From Bryobacterales bacterium (GTDB lineage Bacteria > Acidobacteriota > Terriglobia > Bryobacterales > Bryobacteraceae), in contig JAFAQY010000018.1 of NCBI GenBank assembly GCA_019261985.1, positions 85,591 to 149,590 of the forward strand: a DNA stretch of 64,000 nt. The letters run 5' to 3'. The translations under genes and the position numbers were made by a program. Below are positions 10,266-19,713 of the stretch, piece after piece; the first letter of the stretch is position 1, and every line of letters starts with the position of its first letter. The notes beneath the pieces are model-generated. The model made no database searches. It saw only the letters and a program-made list of their open reading frames with translations, and had not been told where the DNA came from.

Positions 10266-10419
10266 TTTTTGCTGTTTCTCCTTGCTTTTCGAGAGGGTTT
10301 TGATTCTCCCTCACGTTTCCATCATGCGGGCTTGGACGAAAAGACACGATCCCGTGCGCAGGTCAAGTTTTGTAGCCTTCTGGGGCTAACGACGAAAAGT
10401 ATTTTTTCATGGAAGGAGC

Positions 10420-11115
10420 TTAATGATGAAGCTCGCGTGAATTGAGATCCGCCAATTCACGAAGGGCCAGGCGGCCGGTGTAGATCGCCATACCCAGCGC
10501 CGCGTGGACGCCGATAGCATCAAGCTCGCGGATTTCTTCCAGCGTCGTGATGCCGCCCGCCGCCGTAATCTCGCGATCTGTTGCGGCACGAAGGCGGCGG
10601 AACCACGCCATATCGGTTCCTTGCATCATGCCCTCTTTGTCGACGTAGGTGCAGAGGAATCCCGCGCAGAATGGCTCCATGCGGCTGATCACTTCCTCGG
10701 CGGTGAACGGAGTCGCCTCGCGCCAGCCCTTCACCACGATCTTGCCTTCTTTCGAATCCAAAGCGACGATAACGCGCTCGGGCTCGACCGCGGCCGCAAT
10801 CTTCGCGAGCTCCGGCGTGAAAGCGGCCGTTCCCACGATCACCCGGTATGCGCCCTGCTCGACCAATCGCTTGGCGCGATCGGCGTTCCGTACTCCTCCG
10901 CCCACTCGGCAGCGCGCCCGCGACGCAAGGAATTCGACCAGTGCCGAATTTTCGCCGTTGCCCATGGCCGCGTTGAGATCGATCGCTTGGATCTCCGGAA
11001 ATGCCACGAAGCGCTGCAGCATTTCCAATGGGCTGTCGCCCTCCAGAGCCTTCCTGCTGCCCTGAACGAGTTGCACTACTTTCCCGTCCATCAGATCGAT
11101 GCAGGGAATGATCAT
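10420..11115 (-). CDS. hisA: phosphoribosylformimino-5-aminoimidazole carboxamide ribotide isomerase
   Basis: [27 protein letters not shown]-barrel repeats, his operon context. Confidence 0.93.
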   Translation of the reverse strand: MIIPCIDLMDGKVVQLVQGSRKALEGDSPLEMLQRFVAFPEIQAIDLNAAMGNGENSALVEFLASRARCRVGGGVRNADRAKRLVEQGAYRVIVGTAAFTPELAKIAAAVEPERVIVALDSKEGKIVVKGWREATPFTAEEVISRMEPFCAGFLCTYVDKEGMMQGTDMAWFRRLRAATDREITAAGGITTLEEIRELDAIGVHAALGMAIYTGRLALRELADLNSRELHH

Positions 11116-11864
11116 ACGCGCACGGGGACGTGCTCCCCAGCCAGGTACTGCTTCAAATCTCCCACTGTGTAGGCGCCGTAATGGAAAACCGATGCGGCCA
11201 GCGCGGCGTCGGCATGCTGGAGAACTTCAGCGAAATCCCGCGGCTTCCCCGCCCCGCCGGAAGCGATTACAGGAATGGAGGTCGCGTTGCGCACGGCGCG
11301 GGTCAGCGCGCAATCGAAGCCCGTTTGCACGCCATCCGTGTCCATGGATGTGAGCAGGATTTCACCCGCCCCCAGCTCCTGGCCACGACGCGCCCACTCG
11401 ACGGCATCGATGCCCTCGTCATGGCGCCCGCCGCGCGTGTAGACGTTCCAGCCCGCCTCCGGCCTGCGGCGTGCGTCGATCGCAAGCACAACGGCTTGCG
11501 CGCCGAACTCGGCGCTCATCTCAGAGATTAGTTCCGGCCGGTGGACCGCGGCGGTATTAACGCTGACCTTATCGGCGCCGGCATGCAGGATGCGGCGGGC
11601 GTCTTCCACGGATCGAATGCCTCCGCCTACCGTCAGCGGAATAAATATTTCCCGGGCCGTTCGCGCAACCACATCCACCATGGTGTCGCGACCGTCGCTT
11701 GAGGCCGTGATGTCCAGAAAAACGACCTCGTCGGCGCCTTGCTCGTTGTAGCGGGCCGCGAGCTCCACCGGGTCCCCGGCGTCCCGCAAGTTAACGAAAT
11801 TTACACCTTTGACCACGCGGCCGCCGGTGACATCCAGGCAGGGAATGATGCGCTTGGCTAGCAT
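11112..11864 (-). CDS. hisF: imidazole glycerol phosphate synthase cyclase subunit
   Basis: [36 protein letters not shown]; start at 11864 is shorter than the ORF track. Confidence 0.95.
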   Translation of the reverse strand: MLAKRIIPCLDVTGGRVVKGVNFVNLRDAGDPVELAARYNEQGADEVVFLDITASSDGRDTMVDVVARTAREIFIPLTVGGGIRSVEDARRILHAGADKVSVNTAAVHRPELISEMSAEFGAQAVVLAIDARRRPEAGWNVYTRGGRHDEGIDAVEWARRGQELGAGEILLTSMDTDGVQTGFDCALTRAVRNATSIPVIASGGAGKPRDFAEVLQHADAALAASVFHYGAYTVGDLKQYLAGEHVPVRV

Positions 11865-12469
11865 GCTTCGATGAAATTCTTGACCACAGCTAAACCCGAT
11901 GGTCCGGATTTTTCGGGATGAAACTGGACGCCGTATACATTCGCCTGCTCCAGCACAGCCGTGAAGGGAACGATGTAATCGCAAACCGCCGCGGTCGCCG
12001 CCACAATCGGGCAATAATAACTGTTCGCGAAATAGAAGTACTTCGCGCACGACGAAACCCGATCGTCTGTGCCGCGTAGCAGACGCGTTTCGCGGCAAGG
12101 CCGCACTTCATCCCAACCCATGTGCGGAATGCGCAGATCGCCCCGAAACCGCTTGACCTCCCCGGCATATATCCCGAGGCCGCGTTCTGCCGGAGCTTCC
12201 TCGCTAGACGTGAACAGCGCCTGAAGCCCCAGGCAAATGCCCATGAAGGGCACGCCCGCTTGAATCCGCTCCACCAGCGCGTCGCGCACACGGAGCTCAT
12301 CCAGCGCGCGCATCATTTGCCCGAAATGGCCGACGCCGGGAAGAATGATCTTTGTCGCGCCGCGCAGCCCGCCGGCATTGCGAATCAACTCGTATGGCGC
12401 GCCCAGCGCTCCCAGCGTGTTCTTTACGGATTGCAGGTTGCCCGCTCCATAATCGAAGATCGAGATCAT
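11858..12469 (-). CDS. hisH: imidazole glycerol phosphate synthase glutamine amidotransferase subunit
   Basis: [39 protein letters not shown] nucleophile, [10 protein letters not shown]. Confidence 0.95.
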   Translation of the reverse strand: MISIFDYGAGNLQSVKNTLGALGAPYELIRNAGGLRGATKIILPGVGHFGQMMRALDELRVRDALVERIQAGVPFMGICLGLQALFTSSEEAPAERGLGIYAGEVKRFRGDLRIPHMGWDEVRPCRETRLLRGTDDRVSSCAKYFYFANSYYCPIVAATAAVCDYIVPFTAVLEQANVYGVQFHPEKSGPSGLAVVKNFIEAC

Positions 12470-13053
12470 AACAGGCCCTTTGTGGACGGAAGTTGCTCCT
12501 TCAAACGCGCGTCTTTTGAGCACGCATACCGCATCGCGCGCGCAAAACATTTGAATACCGCCTCAAGTTTATGGTGGGTGGACCGGCCGTACAGAACTTT
12601 CGCGTGAAGGTTCGCTCCGACGTGATTCACGAAACCGCCGAAGAAATCTTCGACGAGCTCGGTTTGCAGATCGCCGACCAGGCGCGTTCTGACCAGGTCT
12701 TTGTAAACCAGCGCCGGGCGGCCACCCAGATCCACCGCCACCACCGCTAAAGTTTCATCCATCGGCAATACGAAATATCCCGCGCGGTTGATGCCGCGCC
12801 GGTCCGCCAGCGCCTTTGAAAAAAGCTGCCCAAGCACGATGCCCGTGTCTTCTACCGTGTGATGCTGATCGACATCCAGGTCGCCTTTGGCTTGGAGCAT
12901 CAAATCGAAACCTCCGTGTTTCGAAAAAAGCTCCAGCATGTGATCGAAAAAACGGATGCCGGTCGAAATTTGATATTTCCCCCCGCCTTCGATGCCCAGC
13001 GCGCCCCGGATCTGCGTCTCCTTCGTATTGCGTTCAATAGACGCGCGCCTCAC
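12466..13053 (-). CDS. hisB: imidazoleglycerol-phosphate dehydratase
   Basis: [34 protein letters not shown]. Confidence 0.95.
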   Translation of the reverse strand: MRRASIERNTKETQIRGALGIEGGGKYQISTGIRFFDHMLELFSKHGGFDLMLQAKGDLDVDQHHTVEDTGIVLGQLFSKALADRRGINRAGYFVLPMDETLAVVAVDLGGRPALVYKDLVRTRLVGDLQTELVEDFFGGFVNHVGANLHAKVLYGRSTHHKLEAVFKCFARAMRYACSKDARLKEQLPSTKGLL

Positions 13054-13721
13054 AACACACCTTCAATCTGATTTACGTTTTCTATAATCGCGACGGCGTT
13101 CTCTTGTTCAAAAAGCCGCTTCAATTCCTCGCGACGTGAGTGAGCTTCCGCCAATACACCAATGAAAGGCACTCCCGCCGCGCCGGCCGAGCGCGCGTCG
13201 TCGATCGTGTCGCCCACGAACAATAGCTTCCTTCCGGGCTTCATACGCTGGATGGCGAGGAGACCATCCGGAGCGGGTTTTCCGCGGACAACGTGATCGG
13301 CGCAGATGATCGGATCAAAGCGCAACTCCGGCGCAAAACGATTCAAGGTTATGTCCAACTCGTAACGCAGGCGGCCGGTGAACACGGCGAGACCGGATTT
13401 CCCGGATAGACGTTCAAGCAGTCCGGCCTGAGGAATCCAGCTTTCCCTGCGAATCAAACCGTCGCCATTGGTGCCGAGGAAGATCCGGTTGAAATAATCC
13501 ACCACGGTCCCATAGTCGACTTCGGTTCCAAGATCGGCACAGATTCTTTGGGATAAGGCCCAGTCGTTATTCCATCCTCCTGCGTTCTTGTATTTCTGCA
13601 CCAGTTCGCGCTCCACGCGCTGACCGGTGAAATACTCTACCGTCTGAACTATTGCCTGCCTATAGGACTCCGTCACTTCCGCGAGCACGCCGTCCATGTC
13701 GAAGACGATTATCGATTCCAC
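13050..13721 (-). CDS. HAD-family phosphatase embedded in the his operon
   Basis: [22 protein letters not shown] (DxDGV motif), [23 protein letters not shown]; between hisC and hisB. Confidence 0.8.
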   Translation of the reverse strand: MESIIVFDMDGVLAEVTESYRQAIVQTVEYFTGQRVERELVQKYKNAGGWNNDWALSQRICADLGTEVDYGTVVDYFNRIFLGTNGDGLIRRESWIPQAGLLERLSGKSGLAVFTGRLRYELDITLNRFAPELRFDPIICADHVVRGKPAPDGLLAIQRMKPGRKLLFVGDTIDDARSAGAAGVPFIGVLAEAHSRREELKRLFEQENAVAIIENVNQIEGVL

Positions 13722-14740
13722 AGCTTCTCCAGTTCGGTCAAGAAAAGCTGCGCCTGCTGGCGCGTTCCCGCCGTTACGCGGACACAACCGGGGACTTCAT
13801 AGCTGCGATCGCGGACCAGCACGCCGCGCTCGCGTAGGGTGTCACGGATTTCGATGGAACGATCCGCCGCTTGAAACAGGACGAAGTTGGCGCGGCTCGG
13901 ATAATATCGAATTCCGAGGCGATCGAATCCGTCGCACAACAGCGCGCGCGCTTCCAAAGCTTCCGCGACATATTGCGTGATGTAATCCTGATCGCGAATT
14001 GCAGCCCGCGCGGCCAGCGCCGCCAGTGAATTCACGCTGTAGGGCGATTGTGCCTTCTTAAGCCATTGCACGTTCTCCGAGGATGAAAACAAGCAGCCGC
14101 ATCGCATTGCGGCCATTCCATAAACCTTCGAAAAGGTGCGGCTGACGAAAAGATTCGGATAAGCCCGGATGCATGGCAGAACCGTAACACCCGAGAACTC
14201 GAAATAAGCTTCGTCGATCAGGACGACTGCCCCTGGCGCAGCTTCGAGAATTCGGCGAACGTCTTCGGCATCGATACCCGTGCCGGTCGGATTGTTTGGA
14301 TTTGCGACGAGAATCGCCCGCGTCGACGGACTTATTGCCGTGAGAATTTCCTCTAGCGGAAACGCGAGCGTTTCACGCCGGAACTCGATTTCCCGAACCG
14401 CTGCGCCGGCTAGATCCGCATAGAACCGGTACATCGCATACGACGGTTTGAGCACGATGACATCGCCACCGTCATCGATATATGTATTCACGAGCAATTG
14501 AATCGCTTCATCGGTGCCGTTGGTCAGCGTAAACTCGCGTTTCGAGATCCCAAAGAAGCCGGCGAGTTCCTCAACCGCTTCTACGTACTCCGGGTAGATC
14601 GATAGCCTGTCGGCGGTGAGCCTCTCCCGCAGAAATTCGATAACCGCCGGCGAGCAGCCGACCGTGTTTTCGTTGAAATCGAGCCGCAGCTTACCCTCGC
14701 GCCCGGCGCTAGGAGGAGAATAAGGAGCCATCCGGCGCAC
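13709..14740 (-). CDS. hisC: histidinol-phosphate aminotransferase
   Basis: LRLDFNENTVGCSPAVIEFL, SRTFSKVYGMAAMRCG; ORF extends to 14812 through a palindromic repeat, so the true start is uncertain (GTG 14740 or ATG 14731). Confidence 0.9.
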   Translation of the reverse strand: MRRMAPYSPPSAGREGKLRLDFNENTVGCSPAVIEFLRERLTADRLSIYPEYVEAVEELAGFFGISKREFTLTNGTDEAIQLLVNTYIDDGGDVIVLKPSYAMYRFYADLAGAAVREIEFRRETLAFPLEEILTAISPSTRAILVANPNNPTGTGIDAEDVRRILEAAPGAVVLIDEAYFEFSGVTVLPCIRAYPNLFVSRTFSKVYGMAAMRCGCLFSSSENVQWLKKAQSPYSVNSLAALAARAAIRDQDYITQYVAEALEARALLCDGFDRLGIRYYPSRANFVLFQAADRSIEIRDTLRERGVLVRDRSYEVPGCVRVTAGTRQQAQLFLTELEKLWNR

Positions 14741-14752
14741 AGCTTCACGCGG

Positions 14753-14810
14753 AGTAGGACAAGCTTTAGCTTGTCCCTCACAGCCAGACAAGCTGAAGCT
14801 TGTCTTACAC
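14753..14810. repeat. paired palindromic repeat GGACAAGCTTTAGCTTGTCC / AGACAAGCTGAAGCTTGTCTTAC
   Basis: Direct reading; related to the copy at 34675-34702. Confidence 0.9.
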
Positions 14811-14816
14811 ATTTCT

Positions 14817-15177
14817 CACCTCAATCGAACGCGCATGCGCCTCCAACCCCGGATGTGGGGCAGGATGCCATCCTGCGCGCCGGTTGCCAACCGGCGCTGG
14901 TCGGTCTTCGTCTAAAACTCGCGTCGGCGACGCGCCGCCGCGAGTGAGCAACCTAACCCACAATCCCCTACTCACTCCTCACCTCACCAGAAGGCGCATG
15001 CGCCTCCAAGCCACGCGCATGCGCCTCCAAGCCTTCCGCTCTCGCCGGGCATGTGGGGCAGGATGCCATCCTGCGCGCCGGTTGCCAACCGGCGCTGGCC
15101 GGTCTTCGTCTAAAACTCGCGTCGGCGACGCGCCGCTGCAGGTGAGCACCCTAACCCACAATCCCCTACTCACTCCT
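14817..15177. repeat. two tandem units (163 and 198 bp), each with a hisD-3'-end copy plus palindromes CAGGATGCCATCCTG and GCCGGTTGCCAACCGGC
   Basis: cacctca + (c)gcatgcgcctccaa at 14817, 14980 and 15178; ATGTGGGGCAGGATGCCATCC...GACGCGCCG at 14853 and 15051 (198-bp offset). Confidence 0.92.
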
Positions 15178-16392
15178 CACCTCAACCGAACGCGCATGCG
15201 CCTCCAAGCCTTCAGCTCTCGCCAGAGTCGTAACCGAAGCACGCAGTCCCGCCAGCGCCCGCGGCTGCAATTCCTGCACCGAAATCACCTTTACAAAATC
15301 GGCCGAAGATAATCCTCCCCGTAGCCGCGCCGCCCCTGCGGTCGGCAGCACGTGATTCGGACCGGAAGCGTAATCTCCGGCAGCCTCCGGGCTCATTGGC
15401 CCCAAAAACACCGACCCCGCATTTTGAACCGAGTCCAGGAGAGACGCGTCATGCAGAGCCAAGTGTTCCGGGGCAAGCGCGTTCGAAAACTCCATGGCGC
15501 GCTCAAGGTCATCGACGATGACGATCGCGCCGTTGTTTTCAATAGACGGACGCGCCACCGCCGCCGTCGGCAGCGTTCCGAGTTGCCGTTCCAATTCCTC
15601 GGCGACTTCGCCGGCGAGCGGACGCGATGTGGTCAGTAGGATCGCCGAAGCATCCACGTCATGCTCGGCCTGCGCCAGCATGTCAGCGGCGATCCATTTC
15701 GGATTGCCCTCGGCGGCAATAATTACGATTTCGGTCGGTCCGGCGACAAAATCGATCCCGGTCTCGCCCGCGATCAGCTTCTTCGCCGCCGCGACATAGA
15801 TATTTCCTGGCCCGACGATCCGGTCCACCCGAGGCACGGTTTCGGTCCCGAACGCAAGCGCCGCGATGGCCTGCGCGCCGCCCATTCGGAAAAAATGCGT
15901 CACACCGAGCCACTTCGCTAAGCCCAGAATCTCGCGGCTCGGGCGAGGGCAAGCCACGCAGGTTGTCTTCACCCCCGCAACCTCCGCCGGGATGATGTTC
16001 ATCAAAAGCGTCGACGGCAGCGGATACCGCCCCGCCGGAGTGTAAGCGCCCATGGATTCCAGAGGCCGTACGATTTGCCCCAGCCGCCGGCCATCCGGAT
16101 AATCTACAAACCGCTCTTCCGGCAATTGCAAACGAGCATATTCGCGGATGTTTTCCGCCGCTTGACAAACCGCTCGCTCAAAGGCGGGATCAAGGCCGCC
16201 GCCCACAGGCTCTTCCCGAACGCTACGGCCCTGAAAGCCGTCGAACTGACGAGCATATTCGAGCAAAGCCGCGTCGCCACGCCGCCGCACGTCGTCGAGA
16301 ATCGGCGCCACGACCCGCTCGGCTTCTTCCAGGCGCTGAGCCTTGCGGGCAAGCAGCGGCGCAGCATCCTTGTGATCTAGTATCCGAATCAT
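15166..16392 (-). CDS. hisD: histidinol dehydrogenase
   Basis: VGPGNIYVAAAKKLIAGETGIDFVAGPTEIVIIA, AQAEHDVDASAILLT. Confidence 0.95.
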   Translation of the reverse strand: MIRILDHKDAAPLLARKAQRLEEAERVVAPILDDVRRRGDAALLEYARQFDGFQGRSVREEPVGGGLDPAFERAVCQAAENIREYARLQLPEERFVDYPDGRRLGQIVRPLESMGAYTPAGRYPLPSTLLMNIIPAEVAGVKTTCVACPRPSREILGLAKWLGVTHFFRMGGAQAIAALAFGTETVPRVDRIVGPGNIYVAAAKKLIAGETGIDFVAGPTEIVIIAAEGNPKWIAADMLAQAEHDVDASAILLTTSRPLAGEVAEELERQLGTLPTAAVARPSIENNGAIVIVDDLERAMEFSNALAPEHLALHDASLLDSVQNAGSVFLGPMSPEAAGDYASGPNHVLPTAGAARLRGGLSSADFVKVISVQELQPRALAGLRASVTTLARAEGLEAHARSVEVRSE

Positions 16393-16439
16393 TTTGAATA
16401 GTTCACGTGCAGGACACCTCCGCTAGCAACTGAAAAGCG

Positions 16440-16535
16440 GGGCAGGCTTCAGCCTGCGGCGAGGCTTCAGCCCGCCATGCCTGATTGGCGGACTCAAGTC
16501 CGCCGCAGGCTGAAGCCCGGCTGAAGCCTGCCCCA
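16440..16535. repeat. palindromic repeat array between hisG and hisD
   Basis: ggggcaggcttcagcctgcggc...gccgcaggctgaagcccggctgaagcctgcccc. Confidence 0.88.
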
Positions 16536-16666
16536 CTTTCATGCTCTTTGTGCACCGCAGCCGCATGCCCACTCAAAGCCGCGGATCTACGCATTCGGCA
16601 ATGAGGATGCGGGTATAATGCGGCAAAATTTCAAAATAAGGCAGATCTTCGTGCTCATGCAAATCA

Positions 16667-17536
16667 TTACATTACGATCTTGTTAAGCGGATACTCCACA
16701 ATCCCCTGCGCCCCCGCCTCCTTCAATCGCGGAATAATCGACCGCACGGTAGACTCATCCAGGATCGTGTTCACCGCCAGCCAGTTTCCGTCGCTCAGGG
16801 GAGAAATGGTCGGCTTTTTCAATGCGGGCAACACTGCCAGAACCGCCTCGAGCTGTGGCTTCTCTACGTTCAGCATTAACCCAACCTTGCCGAGCGCATT
16901 GATCGCGCCCTCAAGCAACATGGTGATGTCTTCCAGTTTGCGCCGCTTCCACGCGTCCCGCCACGACTCGACGTTGGCGATCAATTGCGTGTTGGATTCC
17001 AGAACCGTCTCGACGATTCGCAGCTTGTTCGCGCGCAGCGAAGACCCGGTCTCTGTCACTTCGACAATGGCATCGGCCAGCACGGGAGGCTTGACTTCGG
17101 TTGCTCCCCAACTGAATTCGACTTTCGCATTCACTCCATTCGACGCCAGATACCGGCGTGTCGCCGAAACCAGTTCCGTCGCGATCACCTTTCCTTCCAG
17201 ATCCCTTACGGATTGAAACCGCGATGCCTCCGGAACCGCAAGCACCCAACGCACTTTGCCGAAGCTCTGCTTGGCATAGATGAGGTCAGCGACGGTTTGA
17301 ACCCTCGCCTCGCTCTCCTCAACCCAATCGCGGCCCGTTAAGCCGGCGTCCAGGACGCCATCTTCCACATATCGCGCCATCTCTTGCGCGCGAATCAGCA
17401 TGCACTCGATCTCAGGATCGTCGATGCCGGGGAAATAGGAGCGGCTGGAAATGCTTATCTGAAACCCCGCGCGGCGGAAGAGATCGACGGTGGCATTTTC
17501 GAGGCTGCCCTTGGGAATGCCCAGTTTAAGCTTCAT
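16667..17536 (-). CDS. hisG: ATP phosphoribosyltransferase
   Basis: [46 protein letters not shown]-like motif. Confidence 0.95.
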   Translation of the reverse strand: MKLKLGIPKGSLENATVDLFRRAGFQISISSRSYFPGIDDPEIECMLIRAQEMARYVEDGVLDAGLTGRDWVEESEARVQTVADLIYAKQSFGKVRWVLAVPEASRFQSVRDLEGKVIATELVSATRRYLASNGVNAKVEFSWGATEVKPPVLADAIVEVTETGSSLRANKLRIVETVLESNTQLIANVESWRDAWKRRKLEDITMLLEGAINALGKVGLMLNVEKPQLEAVLAVLPALKKPTISPLSDGNWLAVNTILDESTVRSIIPRLKEAGAQGIVEYPLNKIVM

Positions 17537-17539
17537 CGC

Positions 17540-17914
17540 TTAATTTCCGTAAACCGCCGCGGGATCGTATGCGCGCGGTTCATTCGTCTTCCACTCGCCC
17601 TCATCGTACTTGCGGAAGAAACAGCTTTGATAGCCTTCGTGGCACACGCCCGGACCGATCGCGTCCACCTTTAACAAAACCGCGTCGCTATCGCAATCCG
17701 TTGCGATCTCTTTCACCATCAGCTTGTGCCCGGACGTCTCGCCCTTCAGCCACAGCTTGTTTCGCGAGCGGCTGTAAAATACCGCGCATCCGCTTTCAAG
17801 CGTCTTTCGAAAGGCTTCCTCATTCATGAAGCCGACCATAAGCACCCGGCCGGAGGAGGCATCTTGAATCACCGCGGGCAACAATCCATCGAGTTTGCTG
17901 AAATCCAGTTGCAT
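17540..17914 (-). CDS. hisI: phosphoribosyl-AMP cyclohydrolase
   Basis: QDASSGRVLMVGFMNEEAFRKTLESGCAVFYSRSRNKLWLKGETSGH; CDSDAVLLKVDAIGPGVCHEGYQSCFFR. Confidence 0.95.
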   Translation of the reverse strand: MQLDFSKLDGLLPAVIQDASSGRVLMVGFMNEEAFRKTLESGCAVFYSRSRNKLWLKGETSGHKLMVKEIATDCDSDAVLLKVDAIGPGVCHEGYQSCFFRKYDEGEWKTNEPRAYDPAAVYGN

Positions 17915-17924
17915 AATTTCCCAA

Positions 17925-17953
17925 TAAAAAAGCCCACCGTTTCCGGCGGGCTC
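17925..17953 (-). terminator. his attenuator terminator
   Basis: Minus strand GAGCCCGCCG GAAA CGGTGGGC TTTTTT; 8-bp stem with one G-T pair followed by T6, 11 nt before the hisI start. Confidence 0.85.
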
Positions 17954-17978
17954 GCTTTCGTCTATTCCGGTTTGGCAG

Positions 17979-18047
17979 TTAGCCGTGAGCCCGTCGCGTG
18001 AAGTGCCCGTGATGGGGATGATGGCGATGGGTGCTCGCGGCGAACAT
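17979..18047 (-). CDS. hisL: histidine operon leader peptide MFAASTHRHHPHHGHFTRRAHG (7 His of 22 aa)
   Basis: Codon-by-codon reading of the minus strand from ATG 18047 to TAA 17979; followed by the antiterminator arm and terminator before hisI. Confidence 0.85.
   Translation of the reverse strand: MFAASTHRHHPHHGHFTRRAHG
17987..17996 (-). promoter_or_regulatory. candidate antiterminator arm pairing with the terminator 5' arm (17944-17953)
   Basis: CGACGGGCTC vs GAGCCCGCCG: 9 of 10 positions complementary; lies in the last codons of hisL. Confidence 0.7.
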
Positions 18048-18055
18048 GAATTTAA

Positions 18056-18061
18056 ACTATA
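18056..18061 (-). promoter_or_regulatory. -10-like element TATAGT 8 nt before the hisL ATG
   Basis: Direct reading; no clear Shine-Dalgarno between it and the ATG. Confidence 0.4.
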
Positions 18062-18091
18062 TCACACTTTCGGCATAGGCAAACAAAAAAT

Positions 18092-18892
18092 CTACACGAC
18101 ATTCGCCTTCAGCGGAGCGATCTCGCCCCATAGCCGGCGCAGAATATCCCGGCTGTATCGAAGATATTCCCGGTCCGGAGAAAACACCTCGAGAGTGATA
18201 GTGCCGTCGTACCCGCAGGTTTTCAATTCCCGTATAGCCGCTCGCACATCCACGTTTCCGCAGCCCAGGCCCAAGTGCAAATCTGCGCTCCCTCCGCGAT
18301 TGTCGTGCAGGTGCACATGGCGGACCCGGTCGCCGTAGGCGTTTAGAATCGGCTGCGTCATATTGTGAGGCACTAACAAATTTGCGTGGCCGATGTCCAG
18401 ATGCAGCCCCAGTTCCGGAATCGGATCCAGCAGCTCGCCGAGCTGCTGGGCGGTGTTGAACTCCCCGGGAAGATTCTCGATCATCAATCCCACGCCGCAT
18501 TTCCGCGCGGGTTCCATCAGCTCCGTGATGGAAACGATGTTGCGTTGCACAAAATAGCTGCGCGGGTGCATGGGCGTGTTGTGATCGGGGTGGAGATTCA
18601 TCCAGTGAGCCCCTACTTCGGCGAACACTTCCAGGCAAAGTTTCAGCTCCCCGAGCGCGGCTTCGCGAATACTTTCAAAGGCGCTCGCGAACGGCAAATA
18701 AAACGCCGTATGGCCCACCACCTTAAGTCCGTGTTTCTCGATTTCGTTCCGGAGTTGCGCCGGGTTCACTTTGCAGGCTGCCGCCGCGGGGGGCTCCAGT
18801 GTCAGGTCGATAAAATCCAACCCCATCTCGGCCATCCAGCGAATCTCGGAAATCACCTCCGCCGCCGGGTGATTCATCGCTCCTACGAGCAT
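18092..18892 (-). CDS. sugar phosphate isomerase/epimerase-like TIM barrel protein
   Basis: GLDFIDLTLEPP, MNLHPDHNTPMHP, GLMIENLPGEFNT, HLDIGHANL, RHVHLHDN. Confidence 0.8.
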   Translation of the reverse strand: MLVGAMNHPAAEVISEIRWMAEMGLDFIDLTLEPPAAAACKVNPAQLRNEIEKHGLKVVGHTAFYLPFASAFESIREAALGELKLCLEVFAEVGAHWMNLHPDHNTPMHPRSYFVQRNIVSITELMEPARKCGVGLMIENLPGEFNTAQQLGELLDPIPELGLHLDIGHANLLVPHNMTQPILNAYGDRVRHVHLHDNRGGSADLHLGLGCGNVDVRAAIRELKTCGYDGTITLEVFSPDREYLRYSRDILRRLWGEIAPLKANVV

Positions 18893-19647
18893 CGCTGCTC
18901 CCGGGATAAAGAGGTCAGCCAGTTCCGGGAGTCGAGCAGCGCCGCCCTCTGGCGAGTCAGTTCGATTCCATCCCGCCGCCGGATATTATGAAGGCGCATT
19001 TCCCGCTGGAGCCACTCCGGAAAACGACCCGCCGTCTCGGGACACAGCCAGGCGTAGATTTGCAGCAATGCAAACAGTAGCGGCGTATCGTCCCCCACCC
19101 TCGAAACCAAGCGGCGCCAGTCGATCTGATCCGCGGTCATATCGATAATATTCAGGATGTCCGGCCAATCGGAGCGGTCCCGTTGGAGTACATAAATCTT
19201 ACTCCAGATCAACTCCTCCAGCGGCATCAGGCGGGCGGTTTGGCCGGCGATTTGAATCTCCTGCCCATGCGTCAGCCATTCATCATCCACCTGCGTCCGC
19301 CGGTTCGCCATTTGCCAGATCACATCCACAATGACATCGTCGCTCGACGCGCGATAAATCCAGCCACGGTCGTAAGGGAGCTGGTCGTAGTAGTCCCTCA
19401 AACCAATCTGTTTGACGACATCGATCATGGCGGGCGCATGTTCCGGCTTGATATATAAATCGAGGTCTTTGATCGGTCGAACGATTTTGCAGTAGAGCGC
19501 TAAGGCCGCCGAGCCGCCGACCGCGAATGGTATTCGCCGCGAAGTCGCTTCTTCAAGGACCCCCCGGTAAGTCTTGAGCTGGGTTTCGGTGCATTGACTG
19601 AAACATGATTCGGTGGCCACGCGCGTTACGATTTCCTCTACAACCAT
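18883..19647 (-). CDS. nucleotidyltransferase-family protein
   Basis: FAVGGSAALALYCKIVRPIKDLDLYIKPE (GS...DLD motif). Confidence 0.7.
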   Translation of the reverse strand: MVVEEIVTRVATESCFSQCTETQLKTYRGVLEEATSRRIPFAVGGSAALALYCKIVRPIKDLDLYIKPEHAPAMIDVVKQIGLRDYYDQLPYDRGWIYRASSDDVIVDVIWQMANRRTQVDDEWLTHGQEIQIAGQTARLMPLEELIWSKIYVLQRDRSDWPDILNIIDMTADQIDWRRLVSRVGDDTPLLFALLQIYAWLCPETAGRFPEWLQREMRLHNIRRRDGIELTRQRAALLDSRNWLTSLSREQRCS

Positions 19648-19713
19648 GAAGCCCGGCGTTTGTGCAACGTTTCGCCTGAAGTTATGAGCGAGCGCGGTTT
19701 ACACTGAGAGCGG

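Noticed and set aside
14817-15177. CRISPR-like array between hisC and hisD
   Set aside because: Units contain palindromes and copies of the hisD tail, not constant short repeats with unique spacers; no cas genes
16600-16640. TATAAT-like plus-strand promoter (gggtataatg) between hisG and hisD
   Set aside because: No plus-strand gene follows; likely chance
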